Shown piece after piece: positions 6,614 to 8,260 of a stretch of 8,260 nucleotides of DNA. The stretch covers positions 1 to 8,260 of the forward strand of contig JAIRYX010000380.1 of assembly GCA_031267635.1 (NCBI GenBank). Direction: 5' to 3'. The stretch is from Planctomycetaceae bacterium. GTDB lineage: Bacteria > Planctomycetota > Planctomycetia > Pirellulales > Thermoguttaceae. The notes below the pieces were generated by a model. It was not told the origin of the DNA, ran no database searches, and worked only from the letters and a program-made list of their open reading frames with translations. Position numbers and translations under genes: made by a program. Position 1 is the first letter of the stretch; every line of letters begins with the position of its first letter.

Positions 6614-7519
6614 ATGCAACAACGGCAATTTTATAACAACGAGGAACTTCAATTTCGTGATCGGCAGACAGAATTGTTGCTTGATTCTCCCGGATATATT
6701 TTGGCTTATGAGGATGAAAAATTTCTCAATAGCCAAGAAGCGAGAGCGTACCGGATTCAGCTTGAGGTGGTGAAACCGGAGATTATTCTGAAAGCGGAAC
6801 ATATTTGCTCGACAGTGATTGTTTTTGGGAGTGCGCGATTTTTGTCGGGTGATGTTGCACAAAGAATGGTTGAAGACGCAGAACAGCAATTCAAATCCGA
6901 CCCGCAAAATATGGCATTTCAGGCGAATTTACGGACGGCACAAAATCACTTAAAATGCTCAAAGTATTACGATCTTGCGCGGGAGTTCGCTCAAATTGTT
7001 TCGCAGTTTAATCAAAACGTTACGGCAAACAGCGGTCGTGATTTTGTCATTTGTACAGGCGGTGGACCGGGAATTATGGAGGCAGCGAACCGTGGAGCGC
7101 ACGACGTCGGAGGAACTTCGATCGGATTGAATATTCAACTTCCATTTGAACAGCGTCCGAACCCGTACATTTCCAGTCAATTTTGTTTTCAATTTCATTA
7201 TTTCGGAATTCGCAAATTGCATTTTATGTTACGTGCGAAAGCGTTGGTCGTTTTTCCCGGCGGATTTGGCACGCTCGACGAATTATTTGAAGGAATAACA
7301 CTTCGCCAAACGCATCGAATGCAACAACTTCCTATCATTCTTTTTGGTGAGGGATATTGGCGCAATGTTATCAATTTTGATTATCTCGTCGAAGCGGGTG
7401 TGATTCAGCCGGAAGATTTAGAAATATTTTCTTTTGTCGAAACGCCTCAACAAGCGTGGGATACTATCGTTGCATACCACAAAACTCACAACGATCCAAT
7501 AATTGCCGATAATGTTTGA
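6614..7519 (+). CDS. LOG-family nucleotide 5'-monophosphate phosphoribohydrolase
   Basis: This 301-residue cytoplasmic protein has the LOG (lonely guy, formerly 'lysine decarboxylase-like') Rossmann fold. Family members cleave the N-glycosidic bond of nucleoside 5'-monophosphates, releasing ribose 5-phosphate and a base; plant and some bacterial forms release cytokinins. Landmarks are FGSAR (71-75), GGGPGIMEAANRGA (149-162), the SIGLNIQLPFEQ stretch (169-180), R200-K201 before M205, and the signature PGGFGTLDE (215-223), with R200 and E223 the likely catalytic pair. About 65 residues precede the Rossmann core and a helical insert occupies about 78-115, so this is the longer bacterial form rather than the roughly 190-residue short type. 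True lysine decarboxylase activity is not expected. The start lacks a good ribosome site. It lies 83 bases after the HEAT gene with only weak AT hairpins between, so read-through is possible. The natural substrate cannot be told from sequence. Confidence 0.92.
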   Translation: MQQRQFYNNEELQFRDRQTELLLDSPGYILAYEDEKFLNSQEARAYRIQLEVVKPEIILKAEHICSTVIVFGSARFLSGDVAQRMVEDAEQQFKSDPQNMAFQANLRTAQNHLKCSKYYDLAREFAQIVSQFNQNVTANSGRDFVICTGGGPGIMEAANRGAHDVGGTSIGLNIQLPFEQRPNPYISSQFCFQFHYFGIRKLHFMLRAKALVVFPGGFGTLDELFEGITLRQTHRMQQLPIILFGEGYWRNVINFDYLVEAGVIQPEDLEIFSFVETPQQAWDTIVAYHKTHNDPIIADNV

Positions 7520-7672
7520 GCAATTTTATTGACCTAACTCATGTTACACACACTCTCATTAAAAAAGCCAACACAGCATTCACCGATGTCGAGATTTTGA
7601 GATAAAAACTTTGTAACTCTTTAGTCGCTCAAATCAAATAAATCTGCACTGCTCAAGTGAATAGTTGCGATT

Positions 7673-7707
7673 TTTTATAAATCAAGCCCTCTCCAAAATG
7701 TGAAATA
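7673..7707 (+). repeat. Dispersed intergenic repeat, core 1, copy B
   Basis: It matches 2629-2663 at 32 of 35 positions with no gaps and in the same orientation; the three differences cluster in the central pyrimidine tract. Weak similarity continues a few bases to the left (GTTAC versus GTTGC). Confidence 0.85.
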
Positions 7708-7708
7708 A

Positions 7709-7850
7709 GCAGGGGATTTGTGCAAATAAGTTTTTTAAAATGAGTTATTGCTCGTTGATTTTTTTACATAGTAGGCACAATTCGGAACAGTTATTATTGT
7801 ACGCTGCCTAATATAGGTAACCATATTTTGGAATGAATTGAGTCCCCTGC
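7709..7850. repeat. Segment bracketed by GCAGGGGA / TCCCCTGC
   Basis: A perfect 8-base inverted repeat (7709-7716 and 7843-7850) encloses 142 bases lying between core 1 and core 2 of the second repeat locus. In the first locus the two cores are only 59 bases apart, here 234, so this segment may be an insertion. Eight bases is short and chance is not excluded. Confidence 0.3.
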
Positions 7851-7941
7851 ATAACATGAGATAATAGTTTGGAATCAAAGTGAACAAGGTATTTCAAAAC
7901 CCCAAATGCAGGAAGAACCGTTTATGCCAATATGCTTCTCT

Positions 7942-7978
7942 CACTTGAAAATTCGTTTTTAAGATAGCGCTCATTGTT
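7942..7978 (+). repeat. Dispersed intergenic repeat, core 2, copy B
   Basis: It resembles 2723-2760 (about 28 of 38 aligned positions, one gap), sharing CACTTG, AAATT, a T-run and GCTC in the same order. It follows core 1 copy B by 234 bases. Confidence 0.5.
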
Positions 7979-8017
7979 CATCATGTCCCTCAAGTCTCTC
8001 TTGTCCTTAACGTTCTC

Positions 8018-8056
8018 TTTTTGAAGTATAAAAAATATTTTGAATATTTTCAAAAA
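8018..8056. repeat. AT-only nested palindrome
   Basis: AAAATATT (8032-8039) and AATATTTT (8043-8050) form a perfect inner stem around TTG, and TTTTTG (8018-8023) pairs with CAAAAA (8051-8056) outside it. It ends 27 bases upstream of the promoter candidate at 8083. It could be curved or cruciform-prone DNA, or a weak terminator for any transcript arriving from the left. Confidence 0.4.
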
Positions 8057-8082
8057 AAAACTCTCGATCTCAACAATTCCTA

Positions 8083-8111
8083 TTGACGGATTCAATGTAT
8101 CTGCGCATAAT
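8083..8111 (+). promoter_or_regulatory. Strong promoter candidate for the final gene
   Basis: TTGACG (8083-8088) and CATAAT (8106-8111) are separated by exactly 17 bases, each matching the sigma-70 consensus at five of six positions. Transcription would start near 8118, giving a leader of about 80 nucleotides that contains the hairpin at 8131-8164. Confidence 0.6.
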
Positions 8112-8130
8112 AATATATAGAATAATTTCT

Positions 8131-8164
8131 GGACTGACACCAATCACAGTGATTTTGGCAGTCC
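8131..8164 (+). promoter_or_regulatory. Leader hairpin upstream of the final gene
   Basis: GGACTG (8131-8136) pairs perfectly with CAGTCC (8159-8164). Inside, CC (8140-8141) pairs with GG (8157-8158) and AATCA (8142-8146) with TGATT (8150-8154) around a CAG loop: 13 base pairs with small internal bulges. It sits within the predicted transcript, 20 bases before the ribosome site, and is followed by ATTTCAAAAAAC rather than a T-run, so it is not a normal terminator. It may stabilise the mRNA or bind a regulator. Confidence 0.5.
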
Positions 8165-8199
8165 ATTTCAAAAAACTTAAAATTAGGAGAGTTTCAGCG

Positions 8200-8260
8200 A
8201 TGAAAAAGTTGAACAAAGCGTTTAATTTTCTTGAATTGTGTAAGAATATGTCGGGGGGGG
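8200..8260 (+). CDS. Start of an unidentified gene, cut by the window edge
   Basis: Only 20 codons are visible. The ATG follows AGGAG (8185-8189) by ten bases, the best Shine-Dalgarno site beside that at 3861, and a good promoter lies 89 bases further upstream, so this is very probably a real gene start. The visible product is MKKLNKAFNFLELCKNMSGG. The AFNFLEL part recalls the type IV prepilin or pseudopilin leader (cleavage before F, glutamate at +5), but the hydrophobic stretch that should follow is broken by CKN, so I do not make that call. The last eight bases are all G, an exceptional run in this AT-rich sequence; the final glycines may be an artefact or a variable tract. Confidence 0.6.
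   Translation, partial: MKKLNKAFNFLELCKNMSGG

Larger units (their letters stand above)
7520..8199. other. Long intergenic region with a second repeat copy
   Basis: These 680 bases contain no credible gene on either strand. They hold the second copy of the dispersed repeat (7673-7707 and 7942-7978), an 8-base inverted repeat bracketing 7709-7850, an AT palindrome at 8018-8056, and the promoter and leader hairpin of the gene starting at 8200. I see no clear terminator after the LOG gene and no tRNA. Confidence 0.7.

Noticed and set aside
6442..6636. 64-codon + strand frame overlapping the end of the HEAT gene and the start of the LOG gene
   Set aside because: It is out of frame with both real genes and has no ribosome site or recognisable motif.
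7922..8143. 73-codon minus-strand frame in the last gap
   Set aside because: No ribosome site, low-complexity composition, and it runs across the AT palindrome, the repeat and the promoter of the opposite-strand gene.

Overview
The window is AT-rich bacterial chromosome. It has five complete protein genes and the first 20 codons of a sixth, all on the + strand and separated by unusually long gaps. The serine hydroxymethyltransferase and 3-ketoacyl-ACP-reductase-type sequences, the weak Shine-Dalgarno sites, and a large exported HEAT-repeat protein with serine-rich linkers suggest a low-GC member of the Planctomycetota. That assignment is an inference from protein style; no rRNA or other marker is present.

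Layout: 1-393 is non-coding leader. 394-1707 is glyA. 1884-2342 is a small DUF695-type protein. 2343-2925 is a 583-base gap full of inverted and direct repeats. 2926-3696 is an SDR oxidoreductase. 3873-6530 encodes an exported HEAT-repeat protein. 6614-7519 is a LOG-family nucleotide phosphoribohydrolase. 7520-8199 is a 680-base gap sharing a repeat with the earlier gap. 8200-8260 is the start of a further gene, which runs into a G homopolymer at the window edge.

The genes do not form an obvious pathway. glyA (one-carbon and serine/glycine metabolism), the SDR enzyme and the LOG protein (nucleotide salvage or clean-up) are housekeeping or metabolic functions. The gaps between genes (83-680 bases), and promoter-like sites before two of them, suggest mostly single-gene transcription units. 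I see no tRNA, rRNA, CRISPR array, transposase, toxin-antitoxin pair or recognisable defence system.

The material most worth a second look is non-coding. A 35-base sequence is conserved at 32 of 35 positions between the two long gaps (2629-2663 and 7673-7707), with a second, weaker shared block downstream in each. Around the first copy lie a nested-helix element, an ATAAGGGC 8-mer present four times, and a 17-of-20 inverted repeat bracketing 98 bases just before the SDR gene. The last gene has a good promoter and a strong leader hairpin. These could be small non-autonomous mobile elements or structured leader RNAs; the sequence alone cannot decide.
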